A stretch of 64,000 bases of DNA from Pisolithus tinctorius (taxonomy: Eukaryota; Basidiomycota; Agaricomycetes; Boletales; Pisolithaceae). The stretch is taken from contig JANFAH010000006.1 of NCBI GenBank assembly GCA_024663395.1, forward strand, positions 992,001 through 1,056,000. Reading direction: 5' to 3'. How positions within the stretch are numbered: the first letter of the stretch is position 1; every line of letters starts with the position of its first letter. A model generated the notes under the pieces. That model was not told the origin of the DNA and ran no database searches. It saw nothing but the letters and a program-made list of their open reading frames with translations. Positions 47,092 to 59,393 of the stretch are shown one piece after another. The position numbers and the translations under genes were made by a program.

Positions 47092-49686
47092 GATGCCAAA
47101 AGTAGTGTACCAGTAGTTTCTTTCAATCACTTCTCTTTTCTCAACATCAAAGAACCACAGGAGTTATTTAATGGTTCAGAATCTGTTTCTCCCCCTCTTA
47201 CTTTTACATCATCTGAAGTGGAGTCCTGAAAGGGCTCAGGGCCAGATGTAAGACCAAGCCTGCTTAATTCTGCTTGCAATAAAAAACAAAAAAATGTCAC
47301 TTTCAATCTCCCAGATCTGGAAGGTAGTAGTGCAAAGACCTCCATATGGTCTGAAACCCAATGCATGCTGAACTTGAAAGATTCTGTGGAGGTCCCTTTG
47401 GTTTTATGAACAAATGCCAGTTTGGCATTCAAGGTTGATGTGCTCCTTGATAGTGGCACTACTGGAGTATTTATAGATAAAGACTTTATTGAAAGGAACT
47501 GGATTCCAAAAATAGCACTGCCAAGGGCAGTGGATGTATTTAATGTCAATGGTTTGCCTAATTCCACTGGAAGGATTATGCATCAAGCTCATCTTCGAGT
47601 CTCCTACCTTGACCATCATGAGGAACTTCTTGCCAAGGTAACTGATCTAGGAGGTAGTACCATGATCCTGGGACATACCTGGCTACATCAGCACAACCTG
47701 CTGATAGATTGGAAAACTGGCGAGGTCAAAATGGGAAGATGCCCAGCTAGATGCCAACAGCTGGCACTGAAATCCTTGTTTGTACATAAGGTGGAAAAGC
47801 TCAAAAGAGAAGCCATGAGCTCCTATGTATCCTGGATTCAAAATCTAGGAATGGACAGACCAAAAACAGATAAAACCCCTGAGGAGCTTGTTCCAAAGGC
47901 ATATCACAAATATTTATCAGTCTTTTTGGAAAAAGAATCCGAGTACATGCCACTTAGGAAACCTTGGGACCACACAATAGAACTAAAGGAGTTGTTTGTA
48001 CCAAAGAAGGGAAGGTTGATCCCTCTCTCCCCTGATGAGCAACAAGAAGTCAGTGACTTTGTCAATGGTCAGCTCAAGAAGGGTTATATTCGGCCTAGTA
48101 AATTGCTGCAAACCTCTCCTGTGTTCTTCATCCCTAAGATGGATGGCAAAAAGTGTATGGTCCAGGACTATTGCTATTTAAATGAACATATGATCAAGAA
48201 CTTGTACCCACTCCCTTTAATATCTCAGCTTGTTGACAAGTTGAAAGGTTGCAAACTCTTCATGAAGATGGATCTTTGCTGGGGTTACAACAATGTTAGG
48301 ATCAAAGGAGACGAGTGGAAAGCTGCTTTCATATGCCATCATGGTGCTTTCAAGCCTCTGGTCATGTTCTTTGGGCTTTGTAACTCACCCACCACATTCC
48401 AGAACATGATGAACAATATATTTGGTGATATGGAGGATGTGCTCATTGTCTACATTGATGACCTGATGATATTTACAAAAACAGACAATCAAGAGGAACA
48501 TGACAAGATTGTGCTGGAGGTGCTTAGAAGGCTGAAGTTAAATGACCTGTTTGTCAAACCCCAGAAGTGTATCTTTGGACAACAAGAGGTGGACTTTTTA
48601 GGAATGATTTTTGGCATTAACAGAGTACATATGGACCCTGCCAAGATCTCTGCTGTGCAAGATTGGCCCATACCTACAAATGTTTACAGAGTTTGCAGCT
48701 TTCTTGGCCTAGCAAACTTTTACCAATGCTTCATTAAGGACTTCACACAGATTGCGAAACCCCTGAATAACCTCATGAAGAAGAACCTTCCATTCATTTG
48801 GGATAACAAGTGTCACCACTGCTCCTATCCTTATGTTCCCCAATCAGGATTGGAGGTTCCATTTAGAAATGGATGCTTCAGACTATGCCAATGGAGCAGT
48901 GCTCTTGGTAGAATGTGATGATGGTCTCTGGAGACCTGTCACCTATTCCAGTCACTATCTGGGGCTGAACTTAATTATATGGTTCATGACAAAGAAATGC
49001 TGGCCATTATCCATGCACTAGAGCAATGGCATCATTACCTTGAGGCCACCCCATACCAATTTGAAATTTGGATGGATCACCACAACCTCAAGTGGTTCAT
49101 GACTGCTCAGAAGCTTCAACCACACCAAGCATGTTGGGCACAGTACTTTAGTCAGTTCAACTGTATAATAGTCCACAAACCTGGAGTCACAATGGGAAGG
49201 CCAGATGCCCTGTCAAGATGAGAGGACTTTATAGAGGGAAAAGAAAGGGCAAAGTCAGAGGAGTCCCTATTTATAAACCCAAACCAGGTTCATTCAGTAA
49301 AACTAGAAAATCCCTTCATGGCAGATCTACAGATTGAGTCTGCTGAAGCTGAAGGAGTCCCTGCTGGATGCAAGCTCTGAGGAGTCTTCATTATGATGGA
49401 GAGAAGGTCTGGGTGCCTAGTATGCTTAGAAGGAAGCTACTTAATGCTCTTCATGACTCTCCCCTAGCAGGACATCATGGTATAAAAGGAACTCAGGAGT
49501 TGATCACACACTGGTTCACATGGTCTACCTTAAAACCTGATGTAGAGGAGTATGTAAAGCACTGTCAAATGTGCCAAGCCAGCAAGTCTGGAAATAGGCT
49601 GCCCATAGGAGAACTCAAACCTTTACCTGTCCCTGATGGGCCTTGGAGAGAATTAATGACCGACTTTATGGATCTTGGAGTAAAGG
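47092..49686 (+). pseudogene. A2 pol part 1: protease, RT, RNase H, integrase start
   Basis: The 498-codon frame 47422-48918 is the best preserved pol in the window. Protease LLDSGTTGVFIDKDF has an intact DSG, followed by ILGHTWLHQHN. RT has MVQDYCYLNEH and YIDD. A loss of about 35 bases near 48813 (relative to A1 13945-13985) shifts the frame into RNase H (LEMDASDYANGAVL). RNase H and linker run to TGA 49219. Integrase restarts near 49390 with HDSPLAGHH and HCQMCQ and is cut at 49686 inside LMTDFMDLGVK by element B2. Confidence 0.88.
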
Positions 49687-50421
49687 TGTCAAGTCCAGGC
49701 CTACTCCAACAAAACTCTGACACTATATAAGGTCTGGAGAAGGGTCCAGAAGCAAGTCTGACACAAGAAAGCAGAACTCTGACTGGCAGAGTGTTGGCAG
49801 GAATGAAGTCTGCCAAGACAAAGGCAGAGTGGAGGGAGGGCATTGGGTTTAGCTTGTGTGCTACCCCCTTGCACAATCTCAGCCCTTGTATGTCAGAGGG
49901 AGAGTACAGACAGAGAGTTGGAGATAACTCTGACAGGCAGAAGTCAGAGGCAGAGGGAGTAGGAACTAAGTTGATATTCATACTGAGGAATGGCAGAGTA
50001 TGATACATGCTTTTATACTACTATGGAGGTACAGTAACTGGAATTGGAACTGACATACAGAGACCCAGAAATTTTCAAGTAAAACTTCCTAGACAATGAA
50101 TGAAGGGTAGATGGAGGACATATGAATGGGTAACATAGAACATCCAGAAAAGGAAACAGTCCAGGTGCTGGACCATGCAGTGCACATGCTGTGGAGTACC
50201 TGACTGTGTGCTGTCAGGGAGAAGTCCAAAGGTAGTCACATGACTCCTCAGAGAGCAGTCCATGCAGTCCAGTTGAAGAACAGTACAAGTCTGACAGCAG
50301 TTGGAGTGGAGATGGTTTATAAATGATAGAAGGTGGGCAGAGTTGGTGTGGAGTGAGCGAATGACTGGCAGAAAAGGGTGTGGAGTTAGTGAGGATGCAG
50401 GATGAATGCATGGTCATGACA
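49687..50421 (-). repeat. 3' LTR of B2 (735 bp)
   Basis: On the minus strand it runs TGTCATGACC to GGACTTGACA. It retains a segment of about 87 bp that the 5' LTR has lost. Confidence 0.9.
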
Positions 50422-50440
50422 GTGCCCCCCCCCCCTGAAG
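50422..50440 (-). other. B2 polypurine tract
   Basis: The plus-strand run GTGCCCCCCCCCCCCTGAAG is, on the minus strand, a G-run directly before the 3' LTR, the position of the plus-strand primer. Its length may be unstable. Confidence 0.65.
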
Positions 50441-50601
50441 GCTGCATGTATGGAACAAGATCAACACAAGTTGATCATTTGAAATTATTTTGATGCCTCA
50501 AGGATAATGGCTTTAGCCACAGCAGAGCTCTGTTGGAGTCTGAAGAACTGCTTAAAAACATGTGTTAGGGTACTGAACCTTCATCCTTTCTCCCCATCAT
50601 C

Positions 50602-51683
50602 ATGTCTTCCCAGTGCCAGAGAAAAACCCCCCAGCCAACCCCCAGCCATGTCTGTGACTACTCCCAAGTCACAGATGAAGCACTGGTCGTCCTCACTGAT
50701 GACTCCACTGACACTGAGCAGGAGAAGTCCATGGAGAAGGCACACCAACAAGAGGAGGCCAAGCTGAGAGAGAGAGTGCAAGGCCAAGCACAAGGAGGCC
50801 AAGAGGTGGAAGGGGGAGGAGGAGCGGTTGGAGGTGGAGCAGAAGAAGAGAGTGGAAGAGGAGGCTCAGAGGAGGAGGGCACTGGAGGAAGAGGAGGCTG
50901 GAAAGAAGAGGGCAGCAGAGGAAGAGGCAGAGGGCCCAGGCCTGGCAAGATGAGGCCGCACAGAGGTGAGTAGCAGACTACTGTGAGTCAGGTGGAACTG
51001 ACCCATACCTTTTTTTTTTTTTGACTTTATTTTGTTTCAGGTTAAGTGGGGCAGTGTATGACATTAACACTGCCCAGAAGGTCCCTGGGGCCTCTGTGGT
51101 GGTCACCATGACCAGGAGAGCCCCCTGCACTCGCTGTATAGCGAGTCTGATGGCAGGGCAGTGTGAGCTGGGGCAAGGTAAGACCAGGGCCTGCATGCCC
51201 TGCCACAACAAGAAGAAGATGTGCAGCTGGACACAGGAAGAGGCAGTGGCAGGGCCCTCACAGAAGAGAGCAGGGATGGGAAGCTCCTGAGGGGAGAAGA
51301 AGAAGAGGACACAAGAGAAGGGAAAGGAGAGAGCAATGGAGACACAAGAGGTGGATGACAAGTGGGAGGCAGGTGGAGAGGATGAGGAGGAGCCAGCAAC
51401 ACTGCATGAGGGACCCTTAGGAGTGGGGGTCTCCTCCTGGTGGGTGGAGTGGGAGTGGGAGCAGCAGCTGCAGGCTGCAGAGAGGTATGCAGTGGCACAT
51501 GAGAAGGCTGCAACAGCCATTGAGAGGATGGCAAGGGTGGTGGAGCAGATGGTGGAGGCCATGGAGTGGACAGCCAATGAGTGGGGGCTGTACTGCAAGT
51601 GGGTGGAATGGGCAGAGATAAGGAGGAGGGAAGATGTGCATGAGGCCAAGATGGCTGAGCTCAAGTGCACAGGCAGTGGTTAG
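50602..51683 (+). pseudogene. Antisense gene in the B2 3' region: coiled coil plus double Cys cluster
   Basis: It lies on the strand opposite to B2, between the chromodomain and polypurine tract. The first exon (50602-50965) starts MSSQCQRKTPQPTP; after frameshifts its best frame is a charged coiled coil (EEERLEVEQKKRVEEEAQRR near 50817-50876). A GTGAGT...TTTCAG intron (50966-51040) leads to 'GAVYDINTAQKV' and two Cys groups, CTRCIASLMAGQC (CX2CX8C) and CMPCHNKKKMC (CX2CX6C), like a divergent fungal zinc-cluster. A shifted third part (51336-51683) has another long helix (AMEWTANEWGLYCKWVEW). Similar coiled-coil/Cys genes are multicopy in Agaricomycetes from my recollection. Function unknown. 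Confidence 0.6.
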
Positions 51684-52076
51684 AAGAGGCCTCAGTGGGA
51701 GGCAGTGGAGGACAAGCATGAGGAAGCAGATGAAGGTGTGGGGGGGGGGGATAATGAGGAAGAAGTCAAAGGAGAGCAGGAGGGCAGTGATGAACAGGAG
51801 GGTAGCAGAGAGCAGGCAATGGAAGAATAGAGTTGTTTTGTTTTGTTTTTGTTTTGTTCTTTTTTTTTGTCTTTTTGTTTTTAGTTTGTATATTTTTTGT
51901 ACTACTATGAGATAGACTTGTGACTTTCTTTGTGACTCTGAGACATGAGATGGATAAGCAGAGGAAACTCTAAAATACTTAGGGTAGTTTGATAGGGGTG
52001 GAGTTGGCCTGTGGAGAAGGGTGATGTAGGCGGAGTATCATGGTGGAGGTTGGTACAGGCCAGGTTTGTGTGGGTA
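51684..52076. other. B2 region between antisense gene and chromodomain stop
   Basis: It is G/A-rich, then has T-rich runs (51833-51900). No gene is seen. It would be the B2 3' untranslated part and the 3' flank of the antisense gene. Confidence 0.45.
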
Positions 52077-55000
52077 TCATTCATGGAAAGCAGAAACTAT
52101 GTCAGAGGTGTGATCCAGCTCAGTTGCAAGCAACCAAGAGGTTTCCTCATTGGTGTTCTCATAACCAGCCCAGCAGACTAGATACAAGAGTTGACAGTGG
52201 CAGCAATGGTGGTCCACCTTAGAGTCAAGTATCTCTGATACTTCATACTCAAGGTCACCATCAACATCCACTGGTGGAGGCAGAGGTTGTTGTCAGTTTG
52301 GGAAAGGATTAGCTGCTGCAGCTTCCAGTTGTGAGACATGGAAGACTGGATGTACCAAGTGCATAGAGTCAGGGAGCTTAAGGGTGACAGAGTGTGTACC
52401 TGGCCTGGCCAAGATGGTGAACAGACCTGAGTACTTTTTGGAGAGTTTTTCTGAAGGATGAGTGGAGTGGAAGTACTTGGCTTTGACATAGGCCTGTTCT
52501 CTGACCTTGAACTCAGGTGGAGGTATGCATTTGGCATCTGCTGGGCCCTGGTAGCACTGCTGAGTGGCAGACATTTTGGAGTGGAGGAAGTCATGAAGGG
52601 TGGAGAGCTCAATGACATAGTCATGAGCCCTTGGAGAGGTGAAGTCCTGGTCAGGGACCACAGACAGGTTTGGATGGTATCCCTTGTTAGCAAAGAAGGG
52701 AGAAACTCCAGTAGTTGCACTTGGTGTGTTGTTGAAAGCAAACTCTGCTAGAGGTAACAGCTCAGCCCAATTGTCTTGTTGGTAGTTACAGTAGACATGA
52801 AGGTACTGCTTGAGGGTCTGGTTCATTTGCTTGGTCTGGCCATCACCTTCTGGGTGGTAACCCAAAGTGACATGAAGATGCATATCAAGGGCCTTTCCTA
52901 AAGAGCAGAAGAAGTGTGAGACAAACTCAGGACCTCTGTTGGAGGTGACATTAGTTGGAACTCCATGCTTGGAGAAGACATGGGTTAGGAAGAGCTTAGC
53001 AAGTTTGGCAGAGGTGATGGAGTTGTGGGTGGGGATGAACACCACTTGCTTTGAGAGGCAGTCCACTACCATGAGGATAGCAGAGTAGCCATCAGCATTG
53101 GGGAGGTGTTCAATGAAGTCCATGGAGATGGAGTTCCAAGGTCTCTCTGGGACAGGGAGTTGCTTCAGTAGACCATAAGGATGGTGGTGCAGAGTTTTGC
53201 TCCATCCACAGGTGGTGCAAGACCTGACATATTCTTTCATGTTGGAGTGGAGGTTAGGCCACACATAGTCCCTGTGGACAAGTTCTAGAGTGTGGTTTTG
53301 CCTGAAATGGCCTGCTAGAGGATGGTCATGCTTGAACTGAAGCACTCAAAGGTGGAGGTCATCAATGTCAGGGACAAAGATGTGACTGTCAAGGCAGAGT
53401 AGACCATCAGAGTCCAGGGACCACTGAGGCTTAGTTGGAGTTGGAAGATGGCTGGTGGAGGCAGGGTCAGATGGTAGAGTGGAGATGATGTCAGAGTGCA
53501 AGCACTCAACATCAAAGACCATGGTGGTGTGGAGTACAGGTGCCATGAGGGTGGTGGCATGGAGGGACAATGCGAGTTGCTCCTGTGTAAACATAGGGCA
53601 GAGATTGTGAGGATTTACCTGTGTGTAGTCCCTATCCCCCCCTTTTGGGTAGATGTCCCAACATCTCATAAGTGCATTGGGTTTGGCTCCTAGGTGGCCA
53701 GGTCAGAAGTGGATGGAAAGGTTAAACTGTGAAAGGTACTCTGACCAGTGGGCCTGTTGATGAGTGAGGACCTTAGAGGTGGAGAAATACTCAAGGTTTT
53801 TGTGGTCCATCACCACATCAACAGGTAAGGTGGAACCTTCTTGGTAATGCCACCAATGGTGGAAAGCCTTGAAGATAGCCAACAGCTCCTTGTTGTGGGT
53901 ATCATAGTTGAGTTCTGGTGTGGTCATGGTGTGAGAGTAGAAAGTGACTGGGTGGAGTTCACCATCAGAGCAGGTGATCGACAAAATACCAGCAATGGCA
54001 TAGTCAGAGGCATCAGTTTCCACTGTAAGCAGAGCATCAGGGACCCAGTGAGTGAGAATAGGAGCAGAGCTGAAGGCATCCTTCAGGCAGAGGAAAGTGG
54101 AGTGGCACTCCTCAGAAAAGTTCCAAGGAGCACCCTTTTGCATGAGGCAAGTGAGTGGAATGACAATGTCAGAGTAGTTATTAATGAATCATCTGTAGAA
54201 GTTTGTGAAGCCAAGGAAAGACTGGATGTCTTGCACCTTCCATGGCTCAGCCCAGTTGTGGACTGCCTGAACCTTCTTGGTGGACATTGTGAGACCAGAG
54301 GGAGAAAGAACATAACTGAGGTACTCAACAGAGTCAGAGTGAAACTTGCACTTCTCCAGCTTGGCATAAAGACCATGCTTTTGAAGGCAGCAGAGTACCT
54401 CTTTTACATGTTTGTGGTGCGACTCCATGTCCTGCAAATAGATTAGGATGTCATTGAGGTATACCATGATGCAGACATTGAGCATGTCTGCAAAGATGCT
54501 ATTGACGAATTGCTGGAAGGCCACAGGTGCATTAGTCAGACCAAATGGCATTACCTGCCACTCATAAGAACCATAACGAGTGTGGAAAGCTGTTTTCCAT
54601 TCATCTCTGTCTGCAATGCAGACCAGATGATAGGTATGGTGGAGGTCAATCTTGGTGTAGACTTTAGCATGGCTTGGAGAGTCAAGTAGGTCAGAGATGA
54701 GTGGCAGCAGATAGCAATCTTTTTTTGTGATTTTTTTGAGTCCTTGATAGTCTACACAGAGGTGGAGTGAACCATCCTTCTTTATGAAGAGGACAGGGGC
54801 ACCATGAGTGGAGGTGGACTGCTTGATGAAGCCATAGCCAAGATGCTTGTCAATAAAGGTGTGGAGAGCTTCAAGCTCTGGTGGAGACAGAGAGTAGATC
54901 ATGCCAATGGGTGGAGAAGCTCCTTCCTTGAGGTCGATCTTGAGATCAAACAAGCAGTGTGGCAGAAGTTCAGTAGCCTTTTCTTTACTAAAGACATCAG

Positions 55001-55640
55001 CAAACTCATGATACTCAGGAGGAACCAAGGAGAGGTCAGGAGGTGGAGAAGAGGCAGAGGACACACAAAGCTTCACATCATCAGCAGAGAGCTTCAAGTG
55101 GAACTGTCTAGAGCCAGGGAGAGCACAGGCTCTGACATACACAGCAGCATTGATGAGTGAGACAAGTGGATTGGAGCACAGCGAGTCTGTCAGAGCTGCA
55201 GATGGAGCAGAGGGTGTTGGATCCAGAGTGGAGGTTGCAGTGGAAGGTGATGAAGATGCCTGGGGTGTTGGCATTCCCTGTAATGATGGTTTGAATGATA
55301 TACTGCCCAGTACCCAGTCAATCGATGGATTGAAGCAGGTGAGCCAGTTGTGTCCTAACACCAGCAAACATGAAGAATCCAACAGAGTAACATAAAACGA
55401 AACAGAATTGACATTGCCAGAAGGAAAGCAGAGGGAAAGATCTACTTCTTGGGAAATGACAGCATTTGTACTACCATCAAACAAGCAGAGTGGAACTGGC
55501 AGAGAAATGGAGGAAACAGGAATAGCATATTTTTTGATTATAGATGGGTCTACAAAACAATGAGAAGAGCCAGAATCGATCAACACAGAAACAGTATCAA
55601 CAGAATAGTCAAGAAGTGTTACAGACAGAAGTAAAGAATT
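52077..55640 (-). pseudogene. B2 pol: protease, RT, RNase H, integrase, chromodomain
   Basis: On the minus strand, the protease and RT share a 465-codon frame (55586-54189): [12 protein letters not shown] (intact DSG), LGHNWL, APVLFIKKDGSLHLCVDYQG, and VYLNDILIYLQD, where the catalytic YLDD is YLND. RNase H (54143-53703) has ETDASDYAIAGILS. Integrase (53345-52293, 350 codons) has HDHPLAGHF, CTTCGW, 'SMDFIEHL', 'TSNRGPEF' (second D changed to N) and YHPEGDGQTK (third E changed to K). The chromodomain (52271-52077) reads LEYEVSEILDSKV ... ETSWLLATEL. Catalytic losses make it inactive despite long frames. Confidence 0.9.
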
Positions 55641-55738
55641 GGGACTAGAAAGAGCAGATGTGTTGAGTCAGATGTCCAGTTATGCACAGTTGGGATCAAT
55701 GCTTCCTCCAGGCTGTGCAAGCTCCCTGGAGGAGCAGA

Positions 55739-57745
55739 CTAACTTTTTGGCTCTGCCTTCTCCACAGGTGGAGGAGGCAGAGTTCCAGCTGTAGCTGCAT
55801 GGGCTTTGGCTGTGTGGGAGGTGGACTTGGGACAGTCCTTAGTGGAGTGGCCAGCCTCACCACAGAAGAGGCAGAGGTTGTTCTTCATCCTGCACTGGTG
55901 TTCAGTGGAGGTGAGTTTGCCATCCTTGCCCAGAAGGTGGGCAATATCAGACTTGGGTGGATCCTTCTGTTTTCCCTTGCCCTTGGCATTGGCCTTTGGA
56001 GTGGAGGTGGAGGATGACAATTTAGACTTGTTGTTGGAGCTGGAGGACTGCGACTTGTCGGTGGCAGACTTGGTGGTGTGTGAGATCTCTGCTTTATGTT
56101 CCCAGTAGCACACATCGATGGTCTGGGCAAGTTCATGGAGTTGTGTGAGGGTAGATGGTTTTCCAATGCAAGTGATCTCATCCTTGATGCAGTCTGGAAG
56201 TCTGCTATAAAAGTGGTGGCAGAGTGCACCAACACCATAGTCCTTGACCTGTGAAGCCCAGCAATTGAACTCCATGATGTATTTGGTAATTCGAGAGCCA
56301 TTGTCAAGTCCAGGCCTACTCTGACCAACTCCGATGCTAAACAAGGTCTAGAGAAGGGTTCAGAAGCAAGTCCAACACAGAGGAACAGAACTCCGACTAG
56401 TGGAGTGTCGGCAGGAATGAAGTCTGCCAAGGCAGTGGCGGAGCGGAGTGAGGGCATCAGGTTTAGCTTGTGCGCTACCCCCTTGCACGATCTCAGCCCT
56501 CGTATTTCAGAGGGAGAGTATAGATGGAGAGTCGGAGATAACTCCGACAGGCAGAAGATGGAATCAGAGGGAGTAGGAACTAAGTTGATATTCATACTGA
56601 GGGATGGTGGAGTATGATACATGCTTTTATACTACAACGGAGGTACAGTAACCGGAATCGGAACTGACATACGGAGACTCATAAAATTTCAAGTAAAACT
56701 TCCCAGATGACAAATGAAGGGTAGACAGAGGACATATGAGCAGGTAACATAGGACATCCAAAAAAGGAAACAGTCCAGGTGCTGGACCATGCAGTGCATG
56801 TGCTGCAGAGTACCTGACTGTGCACTGTCAGGGAGAAGTCCGAAGGTAGTCACATGACCCCTCAGAGAATGGTCCGCCTGGTCTGGTAGGAGAGCAACAC
56901 AAGTCTGACAGTAGTCGGAGCAGAGATGGTTCGTAGACGATAGAAGGTGGGCGGAGTTGGTGTGGAGTGAGCAAACAACTGGTGGAAAAGGGTGCGGAGT
57001 TAGTGATGATGTAGGATGAATGCACAGTCATGACAGCCATCCTTCATAGTAAGGTTCTCAAGTTGTTGGACAGCATCTGCTATGGCATCATGCAGACCAA
57101 AATTGGTTGTGAGCTCTTGTAAGAACTTGTGATAGTCGTCCATCCAGAGTGGGCGGTCATAATTGTCAGGGTTTAGTAGGTCTGGCTCGAACCAAGCCAG
57201 AGCCATACCCTTAAGGTAAGACTGAGTGAAGGTTACCTTTGCTCTGTTGGAGCAGAATGCATGAGGGCAGTCTTGGAAGTTCAGCTTGCATTGTAGGAGG
57301 AACTCGTGGAGTTTCTTTGGGTCGGAGCCATCAAAGGTGTCAGGCTCACAGACTTTGGTTTTCGCAGCAGAGTCCCCAGTGTGCAAACTAGACTGCACAA
57401 GCACATGGACAGCTCTAGCAAGAGCTACAAGGGGATCCTCTGGCAGCTCAGCTGGGTCTTCAGGGATATCCCTGTCACTGCTGCCCCTGCCATCAGGATC
57501 ACCATCAGGGTCATTAGGGTCGGGCTTGGGTCCATCATCTTGATTATGAGGAGATGGAGTATGGAAGGTTGTTGGGTGGAGGTCAGAGTGACTGGCTTGC
57601 AAAGTGCCTTTGCCTTCAGCATGAGAGTGGTGTTGAGTGGAGAAGGATTGGAACTGTTCGATGATGGAAGGGAGTTGATGTGGATTAGCTAGTGCTGCAG
57701 CAAGGTTCTCAGTGACCTCTCTCTGGGATTGAGCTCGAGTTCTCA
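55739..57745 (-). pseudogene. B2 gag, split by a solo LTR
   Basis: The minus-strand frame starts MRTRAQSQREVTENLAAAL near 57745 and runs through the capsid motif YLKGMALAWFEPDLLNP to 'ENLTMKDG' at 57041. The solo LTR 56302-57035 interrupts it. It resumes as SRITKYIMEFNCWASQV and ends with the zinc knuckle CLFCGEAGHSTKDC near 55860 and a TAG at 55739. Without the LTR the frame is open throughout. Confidence 0.88.
56302..57035 (-). repeat. Solo LTR of family B inside B2 gag (734 bp)
   Basis: Its ends are TGTCATGACT and GGACTTGACA on the minus strand. The duplication GCCAT lies at 56297-56301 and 57036-57040. This copy keeps more CpGs (ccgatgc, gagcggag, ccggaatcgg) than other B LTRs, so it may be the youngest. 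Confidence 0.92.
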
Positions 57746-57807
57746 TAATGGTGTAAGTTTTTTGGAAGACAGAAAGTGAGATCATACGAGTGTGAGTACA
57801 AATATAC

Positions 57808-58455
57808 TGTCAAGTCTGGGCCTACTCCAACAAAACTCCGATGCTATATAAGGTCTGGAGAAGGGTCCAGAAGCAAGTCCGACACAAGAAAGCAGAACTC
57901 TGACTGGCAGAGTGTTGGCAGGAATGAAGTCTGCTGAGACAAAGGCAGAGCAGAGTGAGGGTGTCAGGTTTAGCTCATGTGCTACCCCCTTGCACAATCT
58001 CAGCCCTCGTATTTCAGAGGGAGAGTGCAGATGGAGAGTTGGAGATAACTCTGACAGGCAGAAGTCAGAGGCAGAGGGAGTAGGAACTAAGTTGATATTC
58101 ATACTGAGGAATGGCAGAGTATGATACATGCTTTTATACTACTATGGAGGTACAGTAACCAGAATTGGAACTGACATATGGAGACCCAGAAATTTTCAAG
58201 TAAAACTTCCTAGACGATGAATGAAGGGTAGACAGAGGACATATGAATGGGTAGCATAGAACATCCAGAAAAGGAAACAGTCCAGGTGCTGGACCATGCA
58301 GTCCAGTTGAAGAACAGTACAAGTCCAACAGCAGTTGGAGTGGAGATGGTTTGTAAACAATAGAAGGTGGGTGGAGTTGGTGTGGAGTGAGTGAATGACC
58401 AGCAGAAAAGGGTGCAGAGTTAGTGAGGACACAGGATGAATGCACAGTCATGACA
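57808..58455 (-). repeat. 5' LTR of B2 (648 bp)
   Basis: It is shorter than its 3' partner by an internal deletion at about 58300, between two copies of CCATGCAGT. It is followed on the minus strand by GTATATTTGTACTCACACTCG, the likely primer-binding area. Confidence 0.9.
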
Positions 58456-59393
58456 AAAGGGATCATCTGGAAAGTCCCACATCCTAGTCATCATTGACAG
58501 ATTCTCTAAGGAAGCAGAGTTTATTCCCTGCACTGCAGAAGAAATGGCTGCTAGCACAGCTCATCTTTACCTGGTGCATTTTTGGAAGCATCATGGACTT
58601 CCAGACTCTATTGTATCTGACCAAGGCCCTCAGTTTGCCTCTGGTTTCATGAAGGAACTATTTAAAATGTTAGGAGTACATCAAAAACTCTCTGTGGCAT
58701 TCCACCTGCAGACAGATGGACAAACAGAGCAGTTGAACTGCGAGATCCAGCAGTATTTACAGATGTATGCCAACCAGCAACAGGCTTGCTGGGAGGAATG
58801 GCTACCTTTGGCTCAGTTTGCATATAACAACTCTGCCTCCACTTCTACTGGCAAGTGCCCCTTTGAAGTTACTTGTTCCTTTAGACCTAGAATGAGCATC
58901 AAACCAATGACTTTGAAGGTAGAAGTGGCAGAAGAAGTTGCCAAGTCTTGGTTCCAGGTGTTCCAGGATGTAAAAGCAAACCTCACCAAGGTGTGTTCCT
59001 GGCAAAAGCAACAAGTGGATAGACACTGCACATCTGCTCCTTCCTACTCCATTGGATCTCAGGTCTGGCTAGCTACAGACCATCTGTCCCTGAAAGAATG
59101 GCAGAGCCATAAACTTTCTGAAAAGTGGATCAGGCCATATGAAGTTCTAGAGGTACTTCTGAATGCTCTTAAGTTAAAGTTGCCATGCAACATGAGGATT
59201 CATCTGGTTGTGAATGTCTCACAGGTTAAACCCTATCTCAGTGCTCTTGATGGGCAGCCTGTCAACAGGCCTGGACTGCAGAGGGTTACTGATGAAGGAG
59301 ATGTCAAATATGAGGTTGAATATGTTGTTGACTCCTGTTTGAAATGAGGAGCTCTCCAATTCCTTGTCCATTGGAGGGGATACCCTGAAGAAG
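58456..59393 (+). pseudogene. A2 pol part 2: integrase core and start of chromodomain
   Basis: It continues integrase after the AAAGG duplication (GSSGKSHILVIIDRFSKE). It has 'SDQGPQF' (second D) and QTDGQTEQLN (third E), both intact, then the C-terminal domain (KWIRPYEVLEVLLNALKLKL) and YEVEYVVDS of the chromodomain. TGA at 59345 and then truncation at 59393 end it; A1 continues here with DHTWEP. Confidence 0.88.

Larger units (their letters stand above)
49687..58455 (-). mobile_element. Ty3/Gypsy chromovirus B2, complete, reverse orientation
   Basis: LTRs at 57808-58455 (5') and 49687-50421 (3') are flanked by AAAGG at 49682-49686 and 58456-58460, a perfect 5-bp duplication in the A2 integrase gene. 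Reading on the minus strand: gag, protease, RT, RNase H, integrase, chromodomain, a 1.6-kb region with an antisense gene, and a polypurine tract. A solo B LTR lies in gag. Confidence 0.93.
37553..59393 (+). mobile_element. Ty3/Gypsy chromovirus A2, interrupted by a Helitron and by B2, 3' end lost
   Basis: A2 is the second copy of family A. Its own segments are 37553-38062, 45331-49686 and 58456-59393. The chromodomain breaks off near 59393, where it joins element F, so no 3' LTR or second duplication exists. The left flank is TGGAC. It keeps a better protease-RT frame than A1. Confidence 0.9.

Noticed and set aside
50658..51719. Minus-strand Pro/Ser/Cys-rich frames of up to 230 codons
   Set aside because: They are the antisense of the Glu/Lys/Arg-rich coiled-coil gene and have low-complexity content only.
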